A DNA stretch of 64,000 nt from Termitomyces sp. T153 (lineage: Eukaryota > Basidiomycota > Agaricomycetes > Agaricales > Lyophyllaceae). The stretch spans positions 434,001 through 498,000 of the forward strand of contig JACKQL020000008.1 of assembly GCA_018296165.2 (NCBI GenBank). Reading direction: 5' to 3'. The translations under genes were made by a program, and so were the position numbers. Shown here piece by piece: positions 1-11,159 of the stretch; the stretch's first letter is position 1; the number at the start of each line of letters is the position of its first letter. The notes under the pieces were generated by a model, which did not search any database, was not told the DNA's origin, and worked only from the letters and a program-made list of their open reading frames with translations.

Positions 1-360
1 TCAGTGAGACTTCTGGGTGGCTACTTGCGTGTGAGCTGGTACGTGTGGGGCTGGCTAACCCCAGTGAGCTAAGGCTGATGGACTCAGAATTTCTGCTGAC
101 CCTACTTCTATTATTAGCACTGCGTGAAATAGCAGATTTTAGAATGCTGGGATGTTTCCGGTTTCCGCAGATTCCGGCCATATTTTCATCACATCCTGGC
201 CAGATCTCAAGAAATCAGAATATGGCCCCAATGTTCGGCTCCCTACCCAGGACGATACTGATACCGATACCGAGTGGAGTTTGAATGACCATGTGTTGCG
301 GGCCGAGGCTTGCGCGCCGTGCGCACCAATATACATTTCATCCGTGAAGGGCGCCCTCAC
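1..360. other. CpG-normal left edge, unassigned frame
   Basis: This stretch keeps many CpG dinucleotides, unlike the next several kilobases. A plus-strand open frame from about 152 to 382 is rich in acidic and Thr residues, including a run alternating Asp and Thr, but I recognise no domain in it. It could be the end of a host gene or of a young repeat cut off by the window edge. The function is unknown. Confidence 0.35.
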
Positions 361-378
361 TGCAGTGATTCCAGAACA

Positions 379-930
379 GTGATCTGGAGGACTTTGGTCA
401 GTTCTTTGTTGATGGCCAATGTGTGGTGTTCCATGGGTACATCCTGTATGATGCTTGGCTTGAAGAGTATGTCCCTCCTGAATGATACCCCCCAGGTGAA
501 GGTAGAGGAGTGTGACAACTGCTCCCTCTGTAAAACCCAGCCTAATGGAATATCCATCAGTGTTGTTATCTTAATAGCTCCTTGCAAGGCATCCTGATCT
601 TCTGCACCAGTTACTACCCTTGCACTCCCTGGTCATTTTGCTAACCTCAAGTGTGCTGTGAAGCATGACACCAACCAGACAATTGTAGCAGTATTGCAAC
701 TGCTATTGTTTGCCTTAGCTGTTATTGGCATCTGCAATACTGCAAAGGCTTTTTTTGGTCTGGGTGGTAATTGTGCATGTTACCTTAGTATAACTCATCT
801 AGTAAGTCTAATCTTATTTCCTGTCATGTTCCATTCTTCTTTTGGTTTTATAGCTTCTCCAATGAAGCTGATTATCCATGGTTGTCAGAGCAGAAAAGGC
901 TTGTGGAGGCTTTAAACCAAATCCTCCTTC
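379..930 (+). pseudogene. Decayed unassigned protein fragment
   Basis: From about 379 to 484 the plus strand reads a plausible protein segment with acidic and aromatic residues (for example FFVDGQCVVFHGYILYDAW). It ends at a TGA. A second plausible segment appears at 855-930 (NEADYPWLSEQKRLVEAL). It follows a T-rich stretch ending in tatag that could be an intron 3' end. CpG is almost absent and stops interrupt the frame between the pieces. I do not recognise the family. The codon-like character and the position at the CpG-depletion boundary suggest an inactivated repeat ORF rather than a working gene. Confidence 0.3.
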
Positions 931-2706
931 TTCTCAACCACTGCATTGCTGATGATCCCCCCCAAAATCATACACAAAGCATGTAATATGTAAATATATC
1001 ACAGCAATATGTTCTCTATTGATGATCTGAACATCTGTATACAGGGTATGTAAATGTATCACAGTGATATGTTTCTCATCATGATGCATCAGTTGTCCAT
1101 TGAAAATTGATCCAATGAACCAGTATCTAGAAGTACATTTGATAAGTCCATTTCACAGGTTCTTGTCCAGTCTGCCACTTTATGAATAATAATTACAATA
1201 ATCAACACACTTGCCATAATTGGAGGAAAGACAACATTACCACATGAGCAGGGAGCAAGGAGATCAAACTTTTGAGGAAGTCATAAACAAGCAATGTGCT
1301 TGAACACTTTCCCAACATCAAGGTACTCAATGAAATGCAGATGTGACAAAACCCACCAAGGACCTTCTCATAAGCAATGGCATAAGGTTTACAAGTAATG
1401 ACACTGACAGCAGATGCCACAGAGGGGCATGTCACATCCTTGTACATAGCATCAAGTATCTGACTAATCCCAGATAGAAGGATGAAGATTGTGGATGGAA
1501 AGAAGTGGAACAAACATAGTCAGTCACCATACTGAGCATTGTGAAGATACTACTAATGACAGAAATGAGTCCAGCCTGCAATAGAAATCATGCGGGATAC
1601 ATAGACATAATATTTTTACCAACTGTAAAAACCCTTGTTCATGTACAAACAGTAAAATACACACTCATAGCAAATGCAGCAGAGTTGATTTACATCATGT
1701 GACATAGATATAAAGGCACATGACAAGCATGTAGTGTATTCCTCACCTGGTAAGTAAGGTCCTTCTATAGTGGAGATCTCATTATAACCATGTCTTTGTT
1801 CCTTCATACCTCTTATCAAACATACTACACTTGTTTACAATCATTTATGTTGTTACACACTACCTTGTCATTATGGCCAACAACATTTGACCAACTATAT
1901 ACTTCAAAAATGTCCAGGATAATTCATATGTTTCTGTCCTCATACCCATAATCCTGTGATCTTACAAGATGCAAAAAAAGGTTCAACTTTTGTCATGGAG
2001 AAGTTTCCAGATGTTCTGTTAAATCTTAACGTTCTCTATCTTTCCTGGAGGTAAGTCATACAACCAATGTAACAAAACATTATTCCATTGTACAGGTCCT
2101 GCAACCATTCTCATACCTCATCAAAGTATCACACACTATGCAGCTTTGACCACAGTAGCACAATAGTTATGACATTTCACATGTTGAAAAAGAATGACTG
2201 CATTTAGAGGTATGGAACAGGGGGCACAAATTTTTGATGGATGGCCAATTTTTTGTTTGTTTAGCACAATACAATGGCCATTTGCAAATTTAAACACCAC
2301 AAATTTGATGCAACACAAGAGAAATGGGTACATTTTTATTCTTTATTATATAGTTTTTGTTTCAAGGTGTAATAGTGCAAATTTGTTGAAATCACCAACA
2401 ATCTTATCATTGTGAGAATTGTTCTTGAAATGTAGTTCCATTTACATACAGCATCTGTTTTATATTTCTTGTGTTTGTTATTCAGTCTGTTGTTGTGTTG
2501 TATATTTACTTGAGGGCCAATTGCCAGTCCATGTTCATTTTCATTAGGAGACAGTCCACAATGTTCAATCATTCACCAGTTAAAGTGTGTGGATGACATC
2601 AAAAACTGTAGCCATCCCTCAATTCTCATCTTGTCCCAGAGCACAATAAATCATGGCCACAGACATGGCTCATCAAATTATCCCAATTGTTTAAGGACAT
2701 CACAAA
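931..2706. other. AT-rich CpG-depleted stretch, no gene seen
   Basis: I find no supported gene. A minus-strand frame at 1202-1513 is hydrophobic (103 residues, several membrane-like stretches), but it has no recognisable motif and no context that would make it a gene. The base composition matches decayed repeats on either side. Confidence 0.4.
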
Positions 2707-3243
2707 TCAGTAACCTCTTCCAACAAACTTTATAATTGAGCTTGAAAACCAACTGGGAGGGGTAGTGATCACCACTTGCATATTGATTAAGTTTACAAAC
2801 CCAAACATTAGTTCAGGGTATGCACAATATATCTCATCAAATGAAATATAATTTATTATGACAGAGGAATGAAAATCAATCATTGGCACCAATGGATTAA
2901 CTGTTGTTGATTCAAACATGTTTACCTCCACCTGACTGTGCCTCAGTACCTCAATTCTCCCAACTTCTGTTATCCCTGGAAACCACACTCTTACTACCAG
3001 TGATTTAGTGACTACTCTTAAACTGTGAAATTGTAGCAATGTATCTACAATAGTGGCACATTGTCTGAGTGGACAGAAAATGTTGAGGTTCTGCAGATAG
3101 AAGGTCCATGGATTTAGCATGAGCAAGATGCTTGACCCTCCAATGACACTATTTGTTGATTTCAATAAATCAAGAATTTTCTCCCCCTCCAATCCAAGGC
3201 CACCCAAAACCCTCATAACAGTCTTACCAATGTGGTTCCACAC
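2707..3243 (-). pseudogene. Remnant of nucleotidyltransferase-like repeat ORF
   Basis: The 178-residue minus frame has the layout of a protein family common in Agaricomycete repeats. A GGSSILLMLNP segment is followed about 10 residues later by NLNIFCP, then by a FHSSVIINYISFDEIYCAYPEL segment. In nucleotidyltransferase-fold proteins a G-S motif is followed by an acidic D-x-D pair. Here that place reads N-L-N, so the acidic residues are missing, which fits decay by C-to-T/G-to-A change. The family likeness is from memory of the pattern and no search was run. Together with the frames at 4925-5900 and 12340-12826 it probably belongs to one old minus-strand element. Confidence 0.4.
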
Positions 3244-4924
3244 AACAATTCATAAACCTTTGCATGTCTTCCTGACATTGCATTGGTCACAAAGATGCAG
3301 CTGACAGAGAATTTGTTTGCCAATATCCACTGGCAGCTGCATCAATTTATTCTCTACTTTTCTGGTCAGTGTGTGCCATTATGTTCATGGACAATAACAC
3401 ATCTTGTTTGATGCCCAATTGACTAGATTTCTCATCCTCCTTTCTCCTTTTCATCTTATTCTCACTGTATCTGCAAAATTCTTTTTTTATAGGCTGACAT
3501 TGAAAAGCATTCAGGTTATACCACAATGATGAACCTTTGTTTCTTGTGTGAGTCATCACCATTGTGGTAGTTGAGAAAGAATGTTTTATCAATAAGTTAA
3601 ACAAACAACTCTCATTAGGAGATGTGTCACCAATTATATTGGTGCATACATACAACCTTTTAGGAGACATGTTGATAGACAATCATGAGAAATCCCCTCA
3701 AAACTGCCAGTGAAAGTATAGCAATTAATTCCCATGCTTTTGCATCTCAAGAATCTAGCTGCCAATCTATGATCAAGAGACCCATTGCTAGGTCTATCAC
3801 AATCTATGCTGTTGAATGCATGAGCAAGCTTTGGATTTTATACATTGATTTGAGGCTGCCAAATCAAGGAGGAAAGGTTGGAATAAGAAGACTAAGATGA
3901 AAGAATGAGTATGAAGGTTCTTGCATGATGTTGTGGGAAAGAAATGATATTTCTTGAGTCCGGAAACAGTTCTCAAGCATTGGGGTTTCCCTCCTGCAAG
4001 TGAGAGGGGCCAAAGCTCAAGCTAACTATGAGGGACTACTGAGTAGATAAATAGTAAATAGTGTAGAATGGAATGAAAAAACATAGGGATGGTAGGTGGG
4101 GTGATAAAATGCATGACATAGTGTGGGTCTGATGAGTGGTGCTGCAAGCACAGTGTGAGACAACTTGTAAATATAAGTGATGTAAGTAAGGCTTACCTGT
4201 GAGTGCAGTGTGAGACAACAAGGTCTTCACAACAGCACTCTGCAGGTATTAAGTGAATCTAGAACAATGGGAGGCTTTGTGCATAAAGGATACTGGTAGC
4301 CTGTGGCTGGTGGCTAGGGCTGGATGTGCTAGATGTGACAAGTGATATCTTATCTATAATCTCAAATTAACTCTGTGCAACCCTACACACACACTTGTCC
4401 AATCCAACATTCTGACTTCTTAGACATGCTCATAGTGTTTGGAACCAAAGAAGCCTTTGGTCAATTTTCAGCACATTCAACCCTTTGAAATATGCATGGT
4501 CCCAGTGACAGACAACTATGAGAATTTTACACATACTTTCTTGTTGAGGAAAATACTGGCTGCAGTAGTTGGACCAAGTTTGTTGAGTTGTGTTGGAGGG
4601 TAATACTGAGAATGAATTGGAATGGATTGGAATTGAAAATAAATCCAAGTCTCACCATAAATTTAGGCCATTGTTTCTCTTTTTTTGGTGCATGCATGAT
4701 GGGTGTAGGAACCCCATTCTGCAAGAAAGGTAGTATCATATCTGGTTTTAGGACAGGAACAAGGAAATCACACATACTGTTATTTGGTAAAGGTGAATAA
4801 ATATAGTCACAGCACAACCTAGGCTATCAGTCATACTCCACAATTATGCAATGTTGACATTTCCTGGTAGAGAATATCAACATTTGTACACATCATAGTT
4901 GCAACCTATGACACAACTACATCC
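3244..4924. other. Decayed repeat interior, no intact gene
   Basis: Only short minus-strand frames are present (for example 3347-3682, 111 residues, Lys- and Ser-rich), with no motif I can name. CpG is nearly absent. The stretch lies between two fragments of what looks like the same minus-strand element, so it is best read as the decayed interior of that element. Confidence 0.4.
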
Positions 4925-5900
4925 TTACATTTTCATATTGTTTCTGTCTTCCTTGTCCTTAATCTTTCTACTCTTATTGACCTCTCTCTTTCTCAACTGA
5001 ACCTTTTTGTTTACCAAAAGAGGATTGTCAAAGGCATCCTTATTTACTCCAACAGTGAAACCACTTGCTGTCATTTCTGTATCCTTCTTGCAATGTTTGA
5101 GAATATTGAAGCTGGTGAATGTGTCCATAGCCACAGTAGATATGGTGGGTTTGCTTGTGCTTTCTTGATTTGATCTGGGCAGTGTAGGAATTAAATGTTT
5201 GATAGGGGGTTCATCAGAGGTTCTAATGATGCAGACACTGTGTGCATTGATTTGGGATACCTCCTTCATTGTTAGCATCTGGATGTTATTCCAATGTGAA
5301 GAACACACACCTTTTAGATGGAGGCAAAATCTGTCATAATAAAGCAATGAAGTGAACAATTCATCAATAGTAAGGCTCCTGGTTTCAATGTGTCATAAAA
5401 AGTCCAAGGAGCAATCAGATTTTTATTGGGATCATAAATGTTCAGCTGTACCAACTTGTTTTGTACTAAGTTGAAGTATGGTCTCTAGCAATCTTCATCC
5501 AAATGGGGATCATAGAATGCACTGCCTTCTACCAAAGGTTCTACAAACTCATGAAATACAGATCAATAACATATGCAAATCCACTCATGTTCAGAATTTC
5601 CCAATTCACCAAAAGATATTGTGGCAACAGAATCCCTGTCAGAATTCAATTCTGTGAGAGTGTTTGGTTAATTTCTTAGTAGTGGAGCATCCTTTATTTG
5701 GATTCTAACAACATTGGATCAGACTGAGTACAAGGAGAACAAAGATGAACATTATTCATGCTATATTTTGGAAGCATATGAACAATGATATGATCTTTCA
5801 TTGTTATTTCATCCCCATCTGCATTTTGTACCCATTCACAAATGGCAACATCCTATCAAAATGAACAAATGTAGATGGTTCAAAAGATCATCTCACCATT
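4925..5900 (-). pseudogene. Repetitive mushroom ORF, downstream half
   Basis: Reading the minus strand from about 5560 down to 5000 gives, across frameshifts and a stop, segments such as FYDPHLDE, RPYFNLVQNKLVQLNIYD and APWTFYDTLKPG. These are followed by QINAHSVCIIRTSDEPP and SKPTISTVAMDTFTSFN. This order resembles an uncharacterised protein family repeated many times in Agaricomycete genomes; the resemblance is from memory. The frame continues to the edge of the LTR element at 5906 and resumes on its far side at 12340, so the element landed inside it. It is non-functional, with multiple stops. Confidence 0.5.
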
Positions 5901-5905
5901 GTAGA
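5901..5905. repeat. Target-site duplication, left copy (gtaga)
   Basis: The five bases gtaga precede the TGTCAC start of the 5' LTR. The five bases after the 3' LTR, at 12335-12339, are gtgga. One transition separates the copies, as expected for an aged 5-bp target-site duplication of a Ty3-type integrase. Confidence 0.75.
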
Positions 5906-7101
5906 TGTCACGACCCGTCCCCTGGACCCCCGCACATCGTCCAGCAACCCCCCGATTCCCCAATAACCCCTGACGCTCTGCCAAACTGCTGCCCATGCCC
6001 CGCACCTATTTCGGTTAGCCCTGATGCAACCCTGGCTAACTCCAACGCCTCCCCAGCTAACTCCGACGCCTCCCCGGCTAACTCTGACAGCCCCCTGGCC
6101 AACTTCGACGCCTTCCCCGCAGCCACTGACACTTACCCTGGATCTCCCAAACCCCGAGAACCATCCCCACTGTTCCCAATCTTTGCCACCCATCATCAAC
6201 TCAACACCCTGGTTTCTCCAACCCATTCCGGAGTATCACAACAACCTCGGGGTGACCCGCGTTCCCCAATGATCCCATCAAAGTATCAGCGCGGCCCAAT
6301 CCTTGATCACAACCAACACCTGGCCACTCTGTCGAGCTCCACCAAGCCCCGCCGCAGCAGCCAACGTACCCCGAAGTTCTCTGGTAGTCAGTATATAAGC
6401 CGTCGAGTAGCTCTTCATACTCTAGTCTTGATATTGCTTAATGTTACCTATGGTCTGATTGTTTCCTTCTTGTGTTTCGTGTTTCGTGTCTTGTTCTCCT
6501 TACTCTCAGTCTCCCAGTCTTATCTCAGTCTCCCGGTCTTATCTCAGTCTCCCAGTCTTGTCTCATCTCCATTTCGTTATTGTTCTCGTTACCATTTCGT
6601 ATCTCCACTCGAATCTACTCTTGTTCCATATTGACTCCATTCCATTTCATCTGATGCTGTCTCGGTGACTCCGTCTGGCCATTGTGCCCAAGCCCTCATC
6701 AACCTAAATGACCTCATGAACTCCACGATTACGATCATGAACCCCGACACTCTTTCACCAGGTCCAAACCTTGCTCTTTGCTCGGTCCCGGACTCCATCA
6801 ACTCCAATTGATCCCCCATCAAACCCTGGCTCCGCTCCCATTGATCACATAGCCGCCTACTCCTTTGCTTCCGTGAATCTCCTGTACGGTCTTCTGCCTG
6901 AACCCCGCCAAGCCCGTCCCGTTTCCTTGCAATCCGACTCCTCTGGACCTCCCCAGATCTGTCCGGATCCCACCCCACCAGCTATCTGCCCAAGCCATCA
7001 GTGCCCAGAACATTTTCAAGTGTTTGGTTACAGGGGATCACGCCCGCCTAGTAAGGACTCGCCCAGTGCAGCTGAGCCCCTGAGGTCAGCGGAACCTGAC
7101 A
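5906..7101 (+). repeat. 5' LTR, 1196 bp
   Basis: It begins TGTCACGACCCGTCCC and ends GCGGAACCTGACA. It aligns along its length with 11160-12334. It contains a TATA box (6392-6398), three tandem 19-bp units (6508-6564), and about three units of a 21-bp tandem (ggctaactccaacgcctcccc and variants, about 6032-6090). The 3' LTR has only one 21-bp unit, which accounts for most of the length difference. Most single-base differences are C/T or G/A. Confidence 0.92.
6392..6398 (+). promoter_or_regulatory. LTR TATA box
   Basis: TATATAA within cagtatataagccgtcgag. The same context is kept in the 3' LTR (11604-11610) and, in decayed form, in both solo LTRs of the family, which marks it as the probable U3 promoter element. 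Confidence 0.7.
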
Positions 7102-9779
7102 TAATATCAAGACTCTACCTTACCCCGTCCATGATGCCCATATTATCTCCGCACACATGATCAAATAACTCCGATGTCTATGGTCCACCCGTGCCTGGAA
7201 ACCCTTATGATTCATATGGCCCTGCCCAATTTGCCGAGGCACATTGAGTCGTGGATCCAACACCAAACGTCCCCTCCGCTCCAGTTACATCCATACAACG
7301 GCTCCCCCCATGGACACCCTCCCCAACTCCCACCCAACCTCCAACCCCTCGCGCAAACTGTCAAATCAACTCCCACCCCCACCCTTACCCTCTCCGCCAA
7401 ATCCGTTCCCTCGCACAAAGTTGACCCCAATGTCATCCAAAGAACAGCATCCTAAAACCCAGCGACCATCCGACCAAATAAGCAACAATGTCCCCGGCAC
7501 CGCGCCAACCCTCCGACAAACAATAACACCAACCCGCCGCGAAACAGTCACCCATTGCGTGAGGATCGCCAGCCACAATAAGACCACTGAGAACGCGCTT
7601 CCCTGAAGCCCGCCTGTGGATCTGCCGACCCACTAGCAACTCCGCAGACCAACAAATGCAACTAATTGCCGACAACATCACCAAACCCTACTATCGACCC
7701 CCGACCCTCACCCCGACCCCCCCCCGAGGAACTACGCCCTCTGACAACTAGCCCCAAAACCACCAAAATCAAGCTCAACCCAACAACCCCAACAACAGAA
7801 CAAGAACCTCAGACCTAGGCTACGCTCCAACCCCAGGACCTGCTTCCAGACCTTGGTCGACTCGGCCGTCACCTCCGCCCAACAAATGAAGGGGCCCTGA
7901 CACCTCCGACCCGACCCTGACAACCCCGGCACAAGACTGAGACATCCCCAAGCTTCTAGACGGTCAGGAAAAGAATGGCTACACACCCCCACCCCACCAC
8001 CTGAAGCACAGCCCCAAAGTTAATGAGGAGAACCACAGCACCCCACTCCCGACAAGGGACAACTCCAGACCATGCCGCTATTTCACCACCTCCCCCCCAC
8101 ACAATCCGGAACCCCCGACAACGAGGACCCTGGACGCCAAACCTCCCTGCATGCCACCCCTGAACCCAAACTCCACCACCAGACTCTGCCACCTCCCACG
8201 AAGGAACCCCCAGCATAGGAGTCACCCTGAACTAACTATAGGAAAAAAGGACCCTATACAAAGTAGTTCCCCTAAGTACTCTAGATTTGCTGACATGTTC
8301 ATATAAGGGAGGGAGAAGCCCACCATCACCCAAAGAGTCGTTTAAGCGACCTGATAACCCAGAGGGCACATACTTCGATATCCCTAAAGGACCTCCCCAC
8401 CTGGCTCAACGACCCAAACGACCCCACGCCAGCCCAACAACAATGCCCCGGTAGCCCCAACTCCACAACATAAATCACCACCCGCTCCGAGCCCTGCCCC
8501 TATGCTGGAATATGTCTGTCGAACAGGGACCACACCATCAGAGCACCCAGAAGCAAGCCACATACAAGTATCCTCTTTGGAGTACCCAGAAGCAGGCCAC
8601 ATGCGAAGTAATCTCTCAGAGTACCCTAAAGGTCGCTGATGCCTTCCCCAAGAAGCGAGCGGTGCCTCTCCCCACTGCCACCCCACATTCACAACAATCT
8701 CCAGGCCACTCTGGAACATGAATGAAGGGTTGCCTCAACCCTGCCGCAACTCCTGGGGAGCCCCACTCCAGTGCCTCCCCATGGCCGACCTCCCCACCGC
8801 CCCAACAACTGTGAACAACCAACAAACCCCCACCGAGTGACCCTTGTGTCGACTCTGGGACCACCCACTTCTTCCCTGATGAAGGAACCACCGACCCCCA
8901 GACCTCCAAACTCGAGGGAGTATCAGAAATACGTAAGACCCCTCTGTCCATCTCGGGACTTACCTTTGGTCAGGAAAGCAATGTCACATAGATGATCCGG
9001 AACCTCAAATTTTGGCTCTGGACCCAAAGGAACTGGTCAGGACTGATCACCCCACATCCTGCCCCCTCAGTCCTCGACACTGTGGAGCACACCAAAGCAC
9101 CACTCGAACATGCCGCCCACAGACGCAATACTCCGGAACACAACCTCGACCCGGGCCAGCTATGCCGCGAGGATGAACCTCGCCCCACCGACCCCCACCA
9201 ATGAAGAAGGCCCCGCCGCCTTCGCCACCAGCGCCGGCATAAGGACCAGATCACAGGAAGAACCCTGTCCCCCCCCCACCAACCGCACTGCCAAAAAGAC
9301 CAAAGCCCGAACCCGCTGGACACCCGTGAAAGATTCAAAGGTCTGCCTCTGACACCAACACAGCACACGTCCCCACCGCAGACCAAAGAAAACCCCTACA
9401 CCCCTGGTCAGAAATTCTGAGAATCAAACTCAATACAACACCCCAAAATGCCACGGAACTCCACCAGAGAACTCCCACCACCCCCGCCAAACCTCGGGAG
9501 CCCTCCCTGTGATGCCCCGCCCCATCCCGACAAACCCCGGGACTAGCCAGCACAGATAGGCACTAGTGGGCGTAACCCCTGCCTCTGGATTCACTAGGGA
9601 TTTAACTCCCTCTCACACCCCTGCGTGTTTCGCTTACTTCGCCCTCATACAAACTAAAACCTCACTTCACACGCCCAGGGACCAAGAAAGGGACATGTTT
9701 GCATACCAAAATTATATATATACAAAAGGCGAGGGAGGCAGCAAGTCCAAGAGCAACAAGAAACGGGGCCACACCCATC
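7102..9779 (+). other. Interior of LTR element: Pro-rich decayed frames
   Basis: Directly after the LTR, taatatcaagactctacc may be a mutated primer-binding site (compare the common TGGTATCA start). The plus strand then reads Pro- and Thr-rich sequence broken by stops, which could be a remnant of gag. Around 8845-8992 one frame reads CVDSGTTHFFPDEGTT, and DSGTT resembles a retropepsin active site. The flanking sequence does not confirm a protease, so I hold this loosely. No RT or integrase motif is visible. The strong strand asymmetry (C-rich plus strand) is notable. Confidence 0.45.
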
Positions 9780-10964
9780 TTACTCCCTCCCTGGACCCCC
9801 CGGCAACCCTACCCCCAGGTCGACTTCCATCTGGGCCCACACCACTGGTAAGACCTCTGCCAACCCTGGCAACACCTCCCCCGCATCAGCCGCCACCTCC
9901 CACCATGACCCCAGGGCCACCGCATTGCGTCGCCAATGCCCCGCCAACAACCTCTCCAATCGCGCCATCCCCTGCTGCAACTCCGGAGGCTGAACCATGG
10001 ACCCCTGCATCAACCCGTCCTGAATCGACGCAAACGCCATGGAGGCACCGTCCAAGAGGACCTGATGCTCCTGCACCCAGCCTAAACCCAGAAAATGAAC
10101 TGTCAGTAACAAATGGAGGAATGGGAGACAACTCACAAAGGATTCCCGCACGCCCCGAAGCGGCCTTGTTGGCCAACCAATCCTCCCTCCGCCTCGCCGC
10201 CTTCAGCTCCACCCACAGCGCATCCCCCTCTGGAGCTCATCCCCGCCCCTCCGCCTCCCCCGTGAGCTGCCCCTCCATCTGCATCAGACGCTCCCGCAAG
10301 CCCCACACCTCTAATGCTCACTCCGTCGCCACGCGCACTGAAGTGTTCCTTTCCTGCTCCATCGCCTCTTTCTCCATCCGTGCCACATCACAGTCCTCCC
10401 TCGCCCGTCGGAGCTCACCCTCCCATACTGCCAATGACGTCGTCAAAGCCTCCACCTGCTTGCAAAGGAAGACCTCCGTGATCGAAGGAATAGGCACGGG
10501 GGGACTCGATGACTGTTCCAAGGGAATGCCTGGGGTAGGAGAAAAAAGGAAAGACTCCGGAGGCCCCGCCAATGGCTCACGCCCACGCAGCTTCTTGCTG
10601 GGTCCCACCCCCGAGGGCGGGGAGGCTTGATGCTTCCCACGAATCACTGCCGAGGACGCCCCCTTTCCCTGACCACCCCGCGAAAGCCCCGCCTTCTCCG
10701 CAGACCGCCCCATGCTCCCCTCCTTTGGCAGCGTGGGACAAAACTTGGTCTGCTTCGGAACCTCCGGAAAATCCACCACCACCACCACGGACGACTCTAC
10801 AAAAGCCCTGTCAATCATCCCAAAAGGACAAGTCGACACCACTTACGACTCTGGTCCCTGACGCTAGCGCGGCGCCAATGCTCAAACTCCTCCCCCCCAC
10901 TGTCGTACACCACCACCTCATCCAAATCGGCGGGAGAGACTACTGGATTGCTGGGGGAAGACAT
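9780..10964 (-). pseudogene. Antisense spliced coiled-coil gene inside LTR element
   Basis: The minus strand encodes a three-exon gene. Exon 1 is 10964-10847 (start MSSPSNPVVSPADLDEVV). A GTAAGT...CAG intron of about 39 nt follows. Exon 2 is about 10807-10137: a Val-rich stretch, a Lys/Gly-rich basic region, a Pro-rich SPTPGIPLEQSSSPPVPIPS, then a long charged coiled coil. A GTGAGT...TTTAG intron lies at 10136-10082. Exon 3 is 10081-9780 (WVQEHQVLLDGASMAFASIQ ... PPELQQGMARLERLLAGH). Phase is consistent at intron 2. At intron 1 the joined frame is off by one base, suggesting a small indel. Two in-frame TGAs (10318-10320 and 10237-10239) interrupt exon 2. The protein resembles an uncharacterised family seen repeatedly in mushroom genomes (from memory). 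Function unknown. The domain order, splice sites and codon-like pattern support a formerly real antisense gene. Confidence 0.65.
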
Positions 10965-11146
10965 GACGAAATTTGGGAAGTTCCGGGGTACGTCCAAAGC
11001 TTTTAATTGATTGAGGAGAACCCTGATGAAGCAGCGGCCGCGCTTTGACTTTGTCTCCCATGCCACTATCACTCGCTGTGGATTGATCAATATTGCTCGG
11101 CTTTGACCCCCATCCGGCTCCCCGCGTCTCGAAGGGTCTTGATGCT

Positions 11147-11159
11147 GAAGGGGGGGTGA
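11147..11159 (+). promoter_or_regulatory. Polypurine tract
   Basis: gaagggggggtga lies immediately upstream of the TGTCAC start of the 3' LTR, where plus-strand DNA synthesis of an LTR retrotransposon is primed. It fixes the element's orientation as plus. Confidence 0.8.

Noticed and set aside
1202..1513. A 103-residue hydrophobic minus-strand protein
   Set aside because: Membrane-like stretches arise easily in AT-rich decayed DNA. There is no family resemblance, no splice pattern and no neighbouring gene to support it.
5801..6634. A 277-residue plus-strand frame
   Set aside because: It starts outside and runs across the 5' LTR boundary at 5906. The codons are LTR sequence including the 19-bp and 21-bp tandems, and the 3' LTR does not keep the same frame.
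8845..8992. A retropepsin (DSGTT) in the interior of the 5.9-12.3 kb LTR element
   Set aside because: Only the short active-site-like string is present. No flap or second motif follows and no RT lies downstream, so I do not call a protease gene.
9566..10630. A 354-residue plus-strand open frame, the longest in the window
   Set aside because: It is Pro-, Ser- and Arg-rich without motifs. It lies opposite the spliced minus-strand coiled-coil gene, whose segments look like real protein. High GC explains the long shadow frame.
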